A stretch of DNA of 64,000 nt from Candidatus Poribacteria bacterium (GCA_022822785.1 JAJEAL010000144.1:37101-101100), one strand, 5' to 3'. Shown: positions 44,926 through 54,216, counted from the first letter of the stretch. The notes: generated from the sequence alone by a model not told the origin. A program made the numbers and translations.

Positions 44926-45906
44926 TCAGGGGCGCAGTGGATGAATCTCGACGCCGTATTGCAGTTCAGTGACAGCGTTGTAGCGTTTGGAGAGATCGAT
45001 GGCGAGATAGGAGCGTACCCCCGGTGCTGCGCCGTAGCCGGTTGAGAAAATTAGCTGATGCTCCCCGAGCCGTGCCACACCATCACTAACATCATCTTTA
45101 GGAAAAGCACCCACCGTCGTGTGTCCAACAGCCAACACCCGCCCTCCGATTCTTTTGAGGAATTCAGAGGTTTGGGATGGGGTATATCCGCTCCGTAACA
45201 CAATAGAAGGACGGCCCCACAGCAGCTCGTCGAACACCTCCTTGCTTGGACGAATCAGGTCAGCAAGGTTATTGGCAGATCGCGACGTGCCTGCGTGAAC
45301 CCCAACGAAACCGTTTTTACCAATAGCAACCGTTGGCAGGTTGATTAGGTAATTGTAGTGCTCATCCGTCATCCGCTCAATGAAATTGAATTGCTTGAAG
45401 TAGGTGCCCTGGAAGGTCTGATACAGCTGGGCAATCATATCCTGACGGTTATCGGGGTTCATACCCGATTTTTTGAGCATAGCATACGTGTCCGCCGAAG
45501 CAAGTTCGTGATTCCCTCTGAGATAGATGAGGCGCTCTTCCCCCAACTGCCCCTGAAGTTGCATGATGCGGTCAACAATTTTTACATCTCCGTACGGCTC
45601 AAAAATCGGATCGCCCGGCTTGTGATCAACTGCATCGCCGAGAATTAGACCGTAGACATCTTCCCCGGCTTCAATTCGCTCGACCAATCTTGTCTGCGTC
45701 AACCATCGGTTAAAATTGCTCCATTGCGCCTGAAAGTCCGTCGCCACATACAGGGTGCCTTTGTCAGGCAGGACAACCAACTCGCCATCCCGCGTCACCT
45801 GATTCGGATAATCGGCAAGCACTTTGGCTTCTGCCGCCTCCACGGTTCTGAGACAGAGACTGAAGCAACTGAGCAGAATAAGAAAAAAAGATTTGAAAAT
45901 TCTCAT
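44926..45906 (-). CDS. Exported calcineurin-like metallophosphoesterase
   Basis: 326 residues. Signal peptide MRIFKSFFLILLSCFSLCLRTVEA. The metal-binding core reads YVATDFQ (D-x-H variant), LILGDAVDH (GD), YLRGNHELAS (GNHE), VGVHAG and AVGHTTVG. Motif I carries Asp with Gln in the position of the common His, so one metal ligand is unusual. Phosphomonoesterase or diesterase in the periplasm is expected. It overlaps nothing and is followed by the bicupin gene on the same strand, 8 bp apart. Confidence 0.88.
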   Translation of the reverse strand: MRIFKSFFLILLSCFSLCLRTVEAAEAKVLADYPNQVTRDGELVVLPDKGTLYVATDFQAQWSNFNRWLTQTRLVERIEAGEDVYGLILGDAVDHKPGDPIFEPYGDVKIVDRIMQLQGQLGEERLIYLRGNHELASADTYAMLKKSGMNPDNRQDMIAQLYQTFQGTYFKQFNFIERMTDEHYNYLINLPTVAIGKNGFVGVHAGTSRSANNLADLIRPSKEVFDELLWGRPSIVLRSGYTPSQTSEFLKRIGGRVLAVGHTTVGAFPKDDVSDGVARLGEHQLIFSTGYGAAPGVRSYLAIDLSKRYNAVTELQYGVEIHPLRP

Positions 45907-45914
45907 CGACTAGG

Positions 45915-46739
45915 TTACCGCGTCGTCAAGTCATCGCCGAAATTGGTGGCGTCAGTCTTGCCACGGTCGAGGCATACAGCGACCACAAGCATCTCTAGGT
46001 CTTCTTGTGTATGATTATAAATCCCGTGCGATCCGCCAAGCCGATTGGGAATCGCTGCGCCTTCGTAGACCTCCTCGGTCTCATCATCGACAGTCATCCG
46101 ACCGCTGCCGTTTAGAACGATATAAGCCTCTTCGATTCGGTCGTGTCGATGGTAGCCGACGGAGGTGCCGGGCGGTAACAGGGCATGACTGACGAAGCCC
46201 CAGTTGTTGCGGAAATCCTGATGTTCCCATAGCGTCCGAGCGCCGATCTCGCCTTTACCTTCATGCGACACGCCGTAGGTCAGCATATCGAGATCCAACC
46301 GAGCAACAGGCAGGCGATCTATCGACTCCAAAGGTGCGTTGGCCCGATCATCTCCGAAATCGATTGAACCCGGACCCGGGGAGGCGCTAATCGCTGCAAC
46401 ATTGAAATTGAACCATCGCGTCTCTTTATCGGTGTGGTTGTAGATAGCATGGGACTCTCCTTGGCGTAACGGCACAGCTGCACCGCCGACAATTTCCGCT
46501 GTGCGACCATTGTGCGTGAATTGGGCTGCGTTATCAACGGTGACGAATACCTCTTCAGCAGTGTCGTGCCGATGATGACCGATACCGCCACCGGGTAGCA
46601 GAATCGCGCCATGGATAAACCGCCATGGTGTCCCGAAATCATCGCTTCCAAAAAGGCTCTTGAATAAGATTGAATTCGCGCCTCCGTGAACGCTGCTGAT
46701 TTCTTCCATCTCCTCACGTCGAGCATAAGCAATTTTCAT
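45915..46739 (-). CDS. Bicupin protein
   Basis: 274 residues from ATG 46739. Two cupin modules each have a metal-site motif: GIGHHRHDTAEEVF with AIYNHT, and SVGYHRHDRIEEAYIVLNG with GIYNHT. The duplicated HxHxxEE-type motifs suggest two metal sites. Enzymatic role (isomerase, dioxygenase or sugar-binding) is not readable. It lies between two exported or MBL hydrolases, with spacing of 8 bp downstream; it may be co-transcribed with the phosphoesterase gene. Confidence 0.82.
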   Translation of the reverse strand: MKIAYARREEMEEISSVHGGANSILFKSLFGSDDFGTPWRFIHGAILLPGGGIGHHRHDTAEEVFVTVDNAAQFTHNGRTAEIVGGAAVPLRQGESHAIYNHTDKETRWFNFNVAAISASPGPGSIDFGDDRANAPLESIDRLPVARLDLDMLTYGVSHEGKGEIGARTLWEHQDFRNNWGFVSHALLPPGTSVGYHRHDRIEEAYIVLNGSGRMTVDDETEEVYEGAAIPNRLGGSHGIYNHTQEDLEMLVVAVCLDRGKTDATNFGDDLTTR

Positions 46740-46871
46740 TTTCACATCTCTCCTCAAAAATTAACAAATCAAGACTTCCGGTTTTCACATTTCACGCATC
46801 ACGTTTCACTCTCAATCTTTGGATGGAGAACGTATCAGCAGCTGCAAACTAGCACCGCTGGTTATTACATT

Positions 46872-47594
46872 TCAATCCAGAGTTTCGCCCGGTTGGAGTT
46901 CGACAACTTCAACCGCTTGATCTTTGGTTAATTCGCGGAATGCGTCCGGTGTCCCGGTCAAGAGCGGAAATGTCCCGTAGTGCATCGGCAAAACAGCAGG
47001 CACATTAAGCAACTGTGTCGCATAGGCTGCTTCACGGGGCCCCATCGTGAAGTGGTCGCCGATTGGCAAGAGGGCAAGATCCGGTTGATAGATTTCACCG
47101 ATGATTTTCATATCGCCAAACACGCTCGTGTCACCCGCGTTGTAGATTTTATACCCGTTTGAAAACTCAAGGATAAACCCCGCGGCCTCCCCGAGATAGA
47201 CGATTGTGCCATCTTCCTCTGTGAAGCTGCTGCTATGGACAGCTGTTACCATCGTTGCCTGTAAGCCATCGAGTGAAACAGTGCCCCCTTTGTTCATCCC
47301 GATTGTGTTCTCAACGCCTTTACTCGCGAGCCAAGTGCTGACTTCAATCATTGCCACGACAGTTGGGGAATGCTGCTTCGCAAGGTCAACAGCATCGGCG
47401 GTGTGGTCCGCGTGCCCATGCGTGATGAGCATCGCGTCGAGTTTGTCGAATGTTTTAAGGTCATCAGGACAGGCAGGATTACTAGCTACCCATGGATCTA
47501 CTAAGACGGTCTGTCCCTCAAATTCAATCGTAAAGGTTCCGTGTCCAAGCCACGTGAGCTTAATTCCGTTATTCAGTTTCACTGCTTCCTCCAT
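46872..47594 (-). CDS. Metallo-beta-lactamase-fold hydrolase (UPF0173 type)
   Basis: 240 residues. MBL motif HGHADHTAD (residues 59-67), then further metal ligands in GDTSVFGDM and LPMHYGTFP. The length and layout fit the UPF0173 metal-dependent hydrolases. Substrate unknown. It sits 130 bp upstream of the bicupin gene on the same strand. Confidence 0.88.
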   Translation of the reverse strand: MEEAVKLNNGIKLTWLGHGTFTIEFEGQTVLVDPWVASNPACPDDLKTFDKLDAMLITHGHADHTADAVDLAKQHSPTVVAMIEVSTWLASKGVENTIGMNKGGTVSLDGLQATMVTAVHSSSFTEEDGTIVYLGEAAGFILEFSNGYKIYNAGDTSVFGDMKIIGEIYQPDLALLPIGDHFTMGPREAAYATQLLNVPAVLPMHYGTFPLLTGTPDAFRELTKDQAVEVVELQPGETLD

Positions 47595-47660
47595 GTATGA
47601 TTTAGGGTGAATTGAGCGTATTATACAGAATATCTCCGTTTCTTTGCAACTATATTGTCG

Positions 47661-47689
47661 TTGACTTGAATTAGCGAATTTGCTATAAT
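47661..47689 (+). promoter_or_regulatory. Sigma70-type promoter upstream of the FAH-family gene
   Basis: TTGACT (47661-47666), 17-bp spacer, TATAAT (47684-47689). It faces the gene at 48029, leaving a leader of about 340 nt containing repeats; no other plausible promoter is closer, so this is a candidate only. Confidence 0.5.
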
Positions 47690-47940
47690 CCCCTTCGTCA
47701 TAATAGCAGAGATTACTCCCTATCCCGCGCTAAAGAATAGAGGGGAGTGAATCGAACTTTAACCATCTATATGTTGCGCCCGCAGCGGAAGCCTATCTCG
47801 GCTTTATATAGTAAATCCTAAAAACAGATAGACGCTTTCGCTCCCCGCGTATGGTAGGCACTGTTCCCGATTTATCCCGATTCATCGGGATCCGGTGCGG
47901 TTAAAAACCGCATCTACCGGATCTGGGGGCAAGGTGAGTC

Positions 47941-47977
47941 GGTTTGGAGTGTCTCATTAATTCTAAGATCCACTACA
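47941..47977 (-). repeat. Dispersed repeat, inverted copy
   Basis: Reads on the minus strand GTGGATCTTAGAATTAATGA then GACACTCCAAACC, matching 44518-44549; the two copies face each other across about 3.4 kb of three genes. Confidence 0.6.
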
Positions 47978-48028
47978 GTTTACATTTGTAAGTAATTTCA
48001 ATCCAAAAAAGCAATTAAAGGAGATCAT

Positions 48029-48955
48029 ATGAAATTAGTCAGTTTCCAGAGTTCCGATGGTCCCAAATTGGGTGCCTCAATCGATGGTAAGGTTTTGGAC
48101 CTGCAAGCCACCTATCAAGCGGCGGTCACAGATGACGCATTGCCGGCACTCTTAACCGGTATGATTGCGTTCCTCGAAGGTGGAGAACGAGCGTTTGACG
48201 CGGCGGCACACGCAATCAACGTGGCGGCGGAAAATCCAGAGAAAGCGGTCTGGAGCACGGATCCGCTGCTGTCACCCATTCCCAACCCGAAGAAGTTGTT
48301 GCTGCTCGCCGGGAACTACGCCTCGCATATTGAGGAGGGCGGCGGCGTCGCCTTGAGCCGGTTGGAGACAACGCCGCGTGTGTTCATGAAACCGCCGACC
48401 ACGACGATAGTTGCACATGAAGAACCGATTATCATCCCGCCCAACGGTGTCTTTACCGACTGGGAAGCGGAGATTGGCATCGTCATGGGCAAAAGTGGGA
48501 AGTTTATCTCCGCTGATGAAGCCTACGATTATGTCGCAGGATACACTGCGGTCAACGACGTTTCTGAGCGAGAGCTAAAAGTGAAGGACAGTCGCGTAGA
48601 TCGGGATGGCGATGAATGGTTTGATTGGCTCAACGGGAAGTGGTTCGATACCTTCGCGCCGGTCGGGCCCTGTTTGACAACAAAGGATGAGATTCCGGAT
48701 CCGAACAATCTGCGTATCTCTTGCCGTGTCAACGGCGAAACGAAACAGGATGCCAGCACGGGACACATGATTTTTAACTGTGCACAAATTGTGGAATTTA
48801 CCTCAACGTTAGTCACACTTGAACCGGGCGACATTATCTCAACAGGCACACCCGCAGGCGTTGGACACCCCGATCAGAAATTAGTTGATGGAGATGTCGT
48901 TGAGGTCGAAATTGAGAATATCGGTGTTTTGCGGAACCCTGTCGTTCAAGGCTGA
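48029..48955 (+). CDS. Fumarylacetoacetate hydrolase-family protein
   Basis: 308 residues. The N-terminal domain (1-80) is followed by the FAH core: KLLLLAGNYASHIEE, PRVFMKPPTTTIV, DWEAEIGIVMG with metal-ligand Glu residues, VAGYTAVNDVSERE, KWFDTFAPVGPCL and GDIISTGTPAGVGHP. The class cleaves C-C bonds of 2,4-diketo acids or decarboxylates them. Ribosome site AAAGGAG precedes the ATG. Likely part of aromatic or sugar-acid breakdown. Confidence 0.9.
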   Translation: MKLVSFQSSDGPKLGASIDGKVLDLQATYQAAVTDDALPALLTGMIAFLEGGERAFDAAAHAINVAAENPEKAVWSTDPLLSPIPNPKKLLLLAGNYASHIEEGGGVALSRLETTPRVFMKPPTTTIVAHEEPIIIPPNGVFTDWEAEIGIVMGKSGKFISADEAYDYVAGYTAVNDVSERELKVKDSRVDRDGDEWFDWLNGKWFDTFAPVGPCLTTKDEIPDPNNLRISCRVNGETKQDASTGHMIFNCAQIVEFTSTLVTLEPGDIISTGTPAGVGHPDQKLVDGDVVEVEIENIGVLRNPVVQG

Positions 48956-48992
48956 TAAAAGTCTTTCTGCTTATCTTAAGAAATGATGCAGC

Positions 48993-49025
48993 AGAAACCG
49001 AGTTTTTGGCAAAAACTCGGTTTCT
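48993..49025. terminator. Hairpin after FAH gene
   Basis: AGAAACCGAGTTTTT-GGC-AAAAACTCGGTTTCT is a 15-bp perfect stem with a three-base loop, 40 bp after the FAH stop. It may terminate that transcript and also the convergent coiled-coil gene. Confidence 0.65.
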
Positions 49026-49154
49026 CTCAGCGCAAATCAATCTATTGAGATGGCTGAGATAATGCTGGTTAGGGTGTGACAAGTGGGACTTAGGTCTATT
49101 ACCGCTCGGTGGGAGGATATGTGACGACGAAAGGGAGGAGGATTCGGAAGGAGA

Positions 49155-49589
49155 TTAATCGTCTTTCTCTGATTCTCCTAGTTTTCCCTGTATGAGTATG
49201 TGATAGATGTTTCTCACATCTGCACTCAAATCAATGAGCCTTTGATTCATATCGTCGAACCGTCTATTTATATCATCGAACCGTTTATTCATATCATCGA
49301 ACCGTTGGGTCATATCAGTAATCCTTTCATCGAACCGTTGGGTCAGATCGGTAATCCTTTCATCGAACCGTTGGTTCAGGTCGGCAATCCTTTCATTGAA
49401 CTGTTGGTTCATATCAGTGATCCTCTGATTCACATCATCGAACCGCCGATTCATATCATCAAACCGCTTATTCGTATCATCAAACCGCTTATTCATCTCA
49501 TCTCGACTCGGAAATTTCAAGAGAAAGGTGATAATCGTGATGGCAAAACCAGCGACCATAATTATGATCTGCAGCGTATCCGTGTCCAT
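49155..49589 (-). CDS. Membrane-anchored heptad-repeat coiled-coil protein (paralogue B)
   Basis: 144 residues. An N-terminal TM helix (about 5-25, LQIIIMVAGFAITIITFLLKF) precedes about twelve heptads of the RFDDMNK type, with Phe/Met/Leu at the core positions, encoded by 21-bp DNA repeats (49250-49510). The tail LSADVRNIYHILIQGKLG is less repetitive. The anchor-plus-coil design matches 16950-17288 and 56923-57162, though sequence identity is limited to the design. Function unknown. Confidence 0.75.
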   Translation of the reverse strand: MDTDTLQIIIMVAGFAITIITFLLKFPSRDEMNKRFDDTNKRFDDMNRRFDDVNQRITDMNQQFNERIADLNQRFDERITDLTQRFDERITDMTQRFDDMNKRFDDINRRFDDMNQRLIDLSADVRNIYHILIQGKLGESEKDD

Positions 49590-49691
49590 ATTCGTCTCCT
49601 CTAATAGTATCCGTTTACACGGTATTATAGCACATTATTCCACACGATCCACCTAAATCTAACATTCCATTTTAACGAAAGGTGCACCAAA

Positions 49692-50888
49692 ATGTCCGAT
49701 CGCAAAAAGATAGCAGCCGTTATCACCACATACTATCCACTCTCTCATGCAGATGTAATCGCTACGAAATATATGAAGGGATTCCCGACCGATGATGGAC
49801 TTCAAGAGCCGCGCGTCAATTTGGTTTCAATCTATCTAGATCAGATTGACCCACGGGACATTGGACGTGAGCTTGCCGAATCACATAGCGTCCCAATCTA
49901 TCAGAGCATTCGTCAGGCGCTAACGCTTGGCGGGAGAGAACTTGCTGTCGATGGTGTCCTTCTGATTGGGGAGCACGGCGATTACCCTTACAACGAGCTT
50001 GAGCAGCACATGTACCCGCGCCGCTATCTGTTTGAGCAGATCTGCGGCGTCTTCGCATCAAGTGGGCGGTCGGTCCCGGTTTTCTGCGACAAGCATCTTT
50101 CGTATAATTGGCCCGACGCCAAATGGATGTATGACCGCGCTAAGGAGCTCAATGTCCCCTTTATGGCGGGCTCATCCCTGCCGACCTGCTGGCGGAATCC
50201 GTTCCTTGAGTACGATCTTGATACTCCGTTAGCGGCTGCGATCGGGATAGGCCACGGCGGCATCGAGTCCTACGGTTTCCACGCCCTAGAGACGCTACAG
50301 TGTATGATCGAGCGGCGTACCGGCGGCGAGTCCGGTGTGGTCGCTGTTCAGTGTTTGGAAGGTGAAGCGGTTTGGCAAGCGGCAGCGGAGGGCCGCTGGT
50401 CGCCCGAATTGGCAGCAGCAGCGTGTGCGCCAATCCCCGATAAGCCGGCGGGTAACCCCCAAGACCATTGCGACAACCCCGCTGTCTTCCTCATCGAGCA
50501 CAGCGATGGATTCCAGTCAGCGATGTTGATGCTGAACGGTTACGTCAGCAGTTTCGCCTATGCAGGACAAACCAACGGCGAGGTTCAGGGTGCCCAATTC
50601 CGTCTACAAGGTGGGGGGCCCCACGGGCATTTCAGCTATCTCAGCCTTAACATCGAAGAGATGTTCCTCACAGGGGTGCCCCGATATCCGGTTGAGCGGA
50701 CACTGTTGACAACCGGTGTTTTGGACGCGGCGATGCGCTCACGGTATGAGGGACATGTCCGCCTCGAAACGCCACACTTGGCAGACCTCTCCTATCGTTC
50801 CTATACGGAGCTGCCGATTCGACCGATGGGGCCGGAACCCAGCGGATCGACATTGGATCCGTGGCCCCCCGACGCCGCCGATAGCTAA
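49692..50888 (+). CDS. Conserved protein of unknown function
   Basis: 398 residues with no signal peptide. Visible features: a beta-alpha start KKIAAVITTYYPLSHADVI, DGVLLIGEHGDYPYNELEQ, PVFCDKHLSYNW, PFMAGSSLPTCWRNPFLEY, GGIESYGFHALETLQCM. The overall layout is alpha/beta with a possible Rossmann-like first half, which could resemble Gfo/Idh/MocA enzymes, but no catalytic motif is certain and I do not name a function. It is preceded by GAAAGGTGC. It converges with the aquaporin gene. Confidence 0.68.
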   Translation: MSDRKKIAAVITTYYPLSHADVIATKYMKGFPTDDGLQEPRVNLVSIYLDQIDPRDIGRELAESHSVPIYQSIRQALTLGGRELAVDGVLLIGEHGDYPYNELEQHMYPRRYLFEQICGVFASSGRSVPVFCDKHLSYNWPDAKWMYDRAKELNVPFMAGSSLPTCWRNPFLEYDLDTPLAAAIGIGHGGIESYGFHALETLQCMIERRTGGESGVVAVQCLEGEAVWQAAAEGRWSPELAAAACAPIPDKPAGNPQDHCDNPAVFLIEHSDGFQSAMLMLNGYVSSFAYAGQTNGEVQGAQFRLQGGGPHGHFSYLSLNIEEMFLTGVPRYPVERTLLTTGVLDAAMRSRYEGHVRLETPHLADLSYRSYTELPIRPMGPEPSGSTLDPWPPDAADS

Positions 50889-50903
50889 AACAGTAGTAAG
50901 GGG

Positions 50904-51596
50904 CTACGCCTCGATTCGTCTCTTCGTCACCACTTTGAAGACTAGTACGGCGAGCCCTGCGCCGATAAGCTGCATCAGGATAAACACCGCACCATCGATG
51001 GGGGTCACACCCGCCGCCGCGTAGGTGAACATCCGCGCCAAGGTGACTTGCGGATTAGCAAACATGGTGCTTGATGTGGCGATTAACTGTCCGCCAACCA
51101 ACAGGCCGACCACCAAGGAGAGTTTATCTGATTGGTGGTGCACCAGAAGGAAAATTGCGAGAACGAGGATAAAAGTGCCGAGAATCTCGGCAAAATAGTT
51201 CCCTCCTGCACGCGATACTTCAGCAACAGCGATTAGTTTGGGAATTTTATGATAAAACATCAGATGTGAAAAGACCGTTCCTGTCAGTCCACCGGCGACC
51301 TGTGCCAGAACATAGATTGATGCGCGTTTCCAACCGATTTTGCCGTCAAGGGCCATTGCGAGGCTTACCGCGGGATTGAAATGGGCCCCGCTGATGGGAC
51401 CAAATATTTCAATGAGGGCAAAAAGAATAAATCCAACGGCAAGCGCATCAGCAAGAACCGCCATACCGATTCCGGCTTCCAACGCTTGATGGAAAAGGAT
51501 GATTGGCGAGATTGCCGCCATCACGAGGAAAAGTGAACCCACATACTCGCTCAGAATTTGAGAACCTGTGGCGTATTCTCTCTGTGTCGATGTCAC
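50904..51596 (-). CDS. Aquaporin/MIP family channel with NPQ second motif
   Basis: 230 residues, six TM helices and two half-helices. First pore motif AHFNPAV (Asn74-Pro-Ala), second MFANPQVTLAR (Asn181-Pro-Gln, with selectivity Arg188). The second motif has Gln in place of Ala, an alteration reported for some MIP channels with unusual selectivity. It transports water or small neutral solutes. Converges with the unknown protein gene. Confidence 0.88.
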   Translation of the reverse strand: MTSTQREYATGSQILSEYVGSLFLVMAAISPIILFHQALEAGIGMAVLADALAVGFILFALIEIFGPISGAHFNPAVSLAMALDGKIGWKRASIYVLAQVAGGLTGTVFSHLMFYHKIPKLIAVAEVSRAGGNYFAEILGTFILVLAIFLLVHHQSDKLSLVVGLLVGGQLIATSSTMFANPQVTLARMFTYAAAGVTPIDGAVFILMQLIGAGLAVLVFKVVTKRRIEA

Positions 51597-52040
51597 TTGA
51601 GACCTCCGTCTCTCTTTTTTAGGACTTACGCAGTTAAATGGTCAAAGCCCTCCCTCCTGCTTGTGAGGGGTGTGGAAGGGGCATCCTTGCCCCGATATGT
51701 TCGATGAATCGGGTAAGATGAGTCCTGTTTATGTTAATCGAATGCTTATTTCAATCGTCCCATTGCAGCAGGGACACCTTATCATACTGAAGTTTCAGCA
51801 AAGTTGTCAAAGCAAAATTCTGAGCGGCTTGCTAGGGCATGTTAACATTTTGCTTTTGCTGTCACGAGAAACGCTCAAGTCACTGGAAAGGAGACCAGAA
51901 ACTGAGTTTTTTCTTCAAAACTCGATTTCTTTTCTGGGGGTTCTACGTTAGTGAACCGATTTGTGCCTCTCTATTATCTGGTTACGATGAAACGTCAACA
52001 GAACCTAAATTTAAATTTATGGATAAAGGATTGAAACGAT
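51597..52040. other. Intergenic region with dispersed repeats and hairpin
   Basis: Starts with TAGGACTTACGCAGTT (51617-51635), continues with a CTAGGGCATGTTAACATTT-like end (about 51832-51850), and a CCAGAAACTGAGTTTT/AAAACTCGATTTCTTTTCTGG hairpin (51895-51936). No gene is supported; the downstream start at 52041 has AAAGGATTGAAACGAT upstream. Confidence 0.55.
51895..51936. repeat. Member of CCGAGTTTT hairpin family
   Basis: An imperfect inverted repeat CCAGAAACTGAGTTTT to TTTCTTTTCTGG, weaker than the copies at 28716 and 48993. Confidence 0.5.
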
Positions 52041-53180
52041 ATGAAAATTACGCAACTCGAAATTCTCCCCGCGCAATATCAGGGGCGGGCATATATCTAC
52101 GTTAAGCTGCACACCGATGAAGGTATCGTGGGCATCGGTGAAGCGTCCTGCTCAGGGAAAGAGGGCGCATTGATGGGCGCGTTGCGAGATGTCGAACATG
52201 TACTGATTGGAGAAGACCCCTTTCAGGTAGAGAAGCTGTGGCAGATGATTTATCGCAACGCCTTCTGGCGAGGCGGTCCGGTGCTCATCGGAGCGCTGTC
52301 CGGCATTGAGCACGCGCTATGGGACATCAAAGGCAAAGCCCTGAACGTTCCGGTGTATGAGTTGATAGGGGGAATGTACCGGCATCAGGTGAAGGTGTAC
52401 TGCTGGATTGGTGGGAGTACGCCAGAATCTTGGGCGGAGGCAGCTGCACAGCGTATTGCAAACGGGTGGGGTGGGCTGAAATTCACGCCGTTCGATCCGA
52501 CGGGACCCGCCTTCAGCCTTGCTCACGGCAAAAAAGTCGAAGCGATAGTTAAAGCGGTCCGCGAAGCGGTCGGTGATGAAGTGCCGATTGCCATTGACGG
52601 ACATGGCAGACTGAACCCGGTCAACGCCATGGAGATGGCGAAACGGATCGAACCTTACGGCATCCTCTTTTTCGAGGAGGCGGTGCTCCCGGAATCGATC
52701 GATGCGATGGCAACGCTGCGTCGGAATGCTGGTGTGCCAATTGCAACGGGTGAGCGGCTTTATACACGTTATCCCTTCCGTGAGTATCTTGTCAAGGGCG
52801 CTGTGGATGTCGTCCAGCCGGATATCTGTACCTGCGGCGGCATCATGGAAGCGTTCAAAATTGCGGCGATGGCGGACGCCTTTTTCGCCACAATCGCACC
52901 ACATAACCCGTTGAGCCCGCTATCGACAGTAATCTGCCTGCACTTAGATACGGTTGTGCCAAACTTTCTTATCCAAGAAGTTCCGAACGGAAACAATCCC
53001 GAACGGAAGAACCTTCTAATCGGATTTGAAGAGAAGCCGGTCGATGGACATCTGAAAGTGCCGCAGGGACCGGGATGGGGCGTTTCGCTGAACGAAGATT
53101 ATATCCGCTCGCTCTCAGGAGATTCATCACGAGGGAAATGGAGCGCTTTCGATGTTGACGGTTCTATCCTTGATCTGTGA
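52041..53180 (+). CDS. Enolase-superfamily sugar-acid dehydratase (DgoD/ManD-like)
   Basis: 379 residues. Barrel motifs follow the D-galactonate/mannonate dehydratase pattern: acid base region GGLKFTPFDPTGP, metal ligands Asp186 (AIDGHGR), Glu212 (FFEEAVLP) and Glu238 (TGERLYTR), catalytic His188 and His288 (APHNP). It probably removes water from a sugar acid such as galactonate or gluconate. Ribosome site AAAGGA upstream. Possibly in one unit with the SDR gene downstream, 250 bp on. Confidence 0.9.
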   Translation: MKITQLEILPAQYQGRAYIYVKLHTDEGIVGIGEASCSGKEGALMGALRDVEHVLIGEDPFQVEKLWQMIYRNAFWRGGPVLIGALSGIEHALWDIKGKALNVPVYELIGGMYRHQVKVYCWIGGSTPESWAEAAAQRIANGWGGLKFTPFDPTGPAFSLAHGKKVEAIVKAVREAVGDEVPIAIDGHGRLNPVNAMEMAKRIEPYGILFFEEAVLPESIDAMATLRRNAGVPIATGERLYTRYPFREYLVKGAVDVVQPDICTCGGIMEAFKIAAMADAFFATIAPHNPLSPLSTVICLHLDTVVPNFLIQEVPNGNNPERKNLLIGFEEKPVDGHLKVPQGPGWGVSLNEDYIRSLSGDSSRGKWSAFDVDGSILDL

Positions 53181-53433
53181 GAATAGATAAAAAGAAAACG
53201 GGCTGTCTCCTCCGGAAACGCCTTCGATGTGGAGGTACAGCTCGAACCCGCTGAACGTGGATGGGCGTTATCAGGCGTGTGATACGCACCGGTGCACCCG
53301 ACCATCCATTGTAACGATTCCGCTCTGGATTGACACTTATGAGAAAAGTCAAATTTAATATACGTCGGGGTAAGTGTACGTAAATCAGAGGATTTAGCAA
53401 GCGAACCCCTAACCCAATCGTAGGAGGCTTACC

Positions 53434-54216
53434 ATGGATTTGGGATTAACAGGAAAGGTCGCCGTCATCACAGGCGGCAGCGAAGGTATTGGCAAAGGAA
53501 TAGCCCAACGGCTCTGCGAAGAGGGCGCAAAGGTTGCAATCTGTGCCCGACGCGAGGATGTCTTGGAAGAAGCAGCAGATGAAATTCGTGAATCGACGGG
53601 CGGCGAGGTGCTCGCTGTCGCCGCTGACGTGACAATCCCCGGAACACTCGAAAATTTCATCAACCAAACGGTTGATACGTTTGGCAAGATCGATATTCTG
53701 GTCAATAATGCCGGGAAGTCTGCGGGCGGCAATTTTGAGCAGGTCACCGATGCGGAGTGGTACGAGGATCTCGATCTGAAGTTGATGGGCGCGGTGCGCT
53801 GTGCGCGGTTGGCTATCCCTCACATGAGGCCGACGGGCGGCGGACGCATTATCAATGTCACGCATCCCGGCGGCAAACAGCCGGACGCGGGATCGGTCCC
53901 GACCTCTGTCAGCCGGGCGGCGGGTATTGCGATGACCAAAGCGCTCTCCAAAGAGCTGCTCGCCGATAACATCCTTGTCAACACTGTCTGTTTGACCTCA
54001 ATCAAGAGCGCACAGGGCGAGCGGTCTTGGCAGGCGGCCGGCTCACCCGGTACGATTGAGGAGTATTGGGAAGCGAGGGGAGCGGAGCATCCGCTGGGTC
54101 GCTTAGGTGAACCCACTGAGGTCGGTGATCTCGTCGCTTTTCTCGTCTCGGATCGCGCTGCGTATATAACGGGGACCGCGATTAATATCGATGGCGGATT
54201 GTCAGCAGTTGTCTAG
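53434..54216 (+). CDS. Short-chain dehydrogenase/reductase with missing Tyr-Lys catalytic pair
   Basis: 260 residues. Cofactor motif TGGSEGIG (13-20) and NNAG (91-94) are intact. In the usual YxxxK position the sequence is Thr157 and Arg161 within SVPTSVSRAAGIAMTKAL, and the catalytic Ser position is Thr/His (NVTHPGG), so the standard proton relay is absent. Family members lacking Tyr-Lys are known; the chemistry is uncertain. Ribosome site TAGGAGG precedes the ATG. Confidence 0.85.
   Translation: MDLGLTGKVAVITGGSEGIGKGIAQRLCEEGAKVAICARREDVLEEAADEIRESTGGEVLAVAADVTIPGTLENFINQTVDTFGKIDILVNNAGKSAGGNFEQVTDAEWYEDLDLKLMGAVRCARLAIPHMRPTGGGRIINVTHPGGKQPDAGSVPTSVSRAAGIAMTKALSKELLADNILVNTVCLTSIKSAQGERSWQAAGSPGTIEEYWEARGAEHPLGRLGEPTEVGDLVAFLVSDRAAYITGTAINIDGGLSAVV

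Larger units (their letters stand above)
47595..48028. other. Intergenic region with promoter and repeat copies
   Basis: Holds a sigma70-type promoter (47661-47689), a 67-bp-family palindrome near 47895 (GTGCGGTTAAAAACCGCAT), and an inverted copy of the GATCTTAGAATTAATGAGAC repeat (47941-47977). No coding gene is supported. Confidence 0.6.

Noticed and set aside
49200..49604. Plus-strand frame in the 21-bp repeat region
   Set aside because: It is antisense to the heptad gene and its HIIEP repeats just mirror the DNA repeat.
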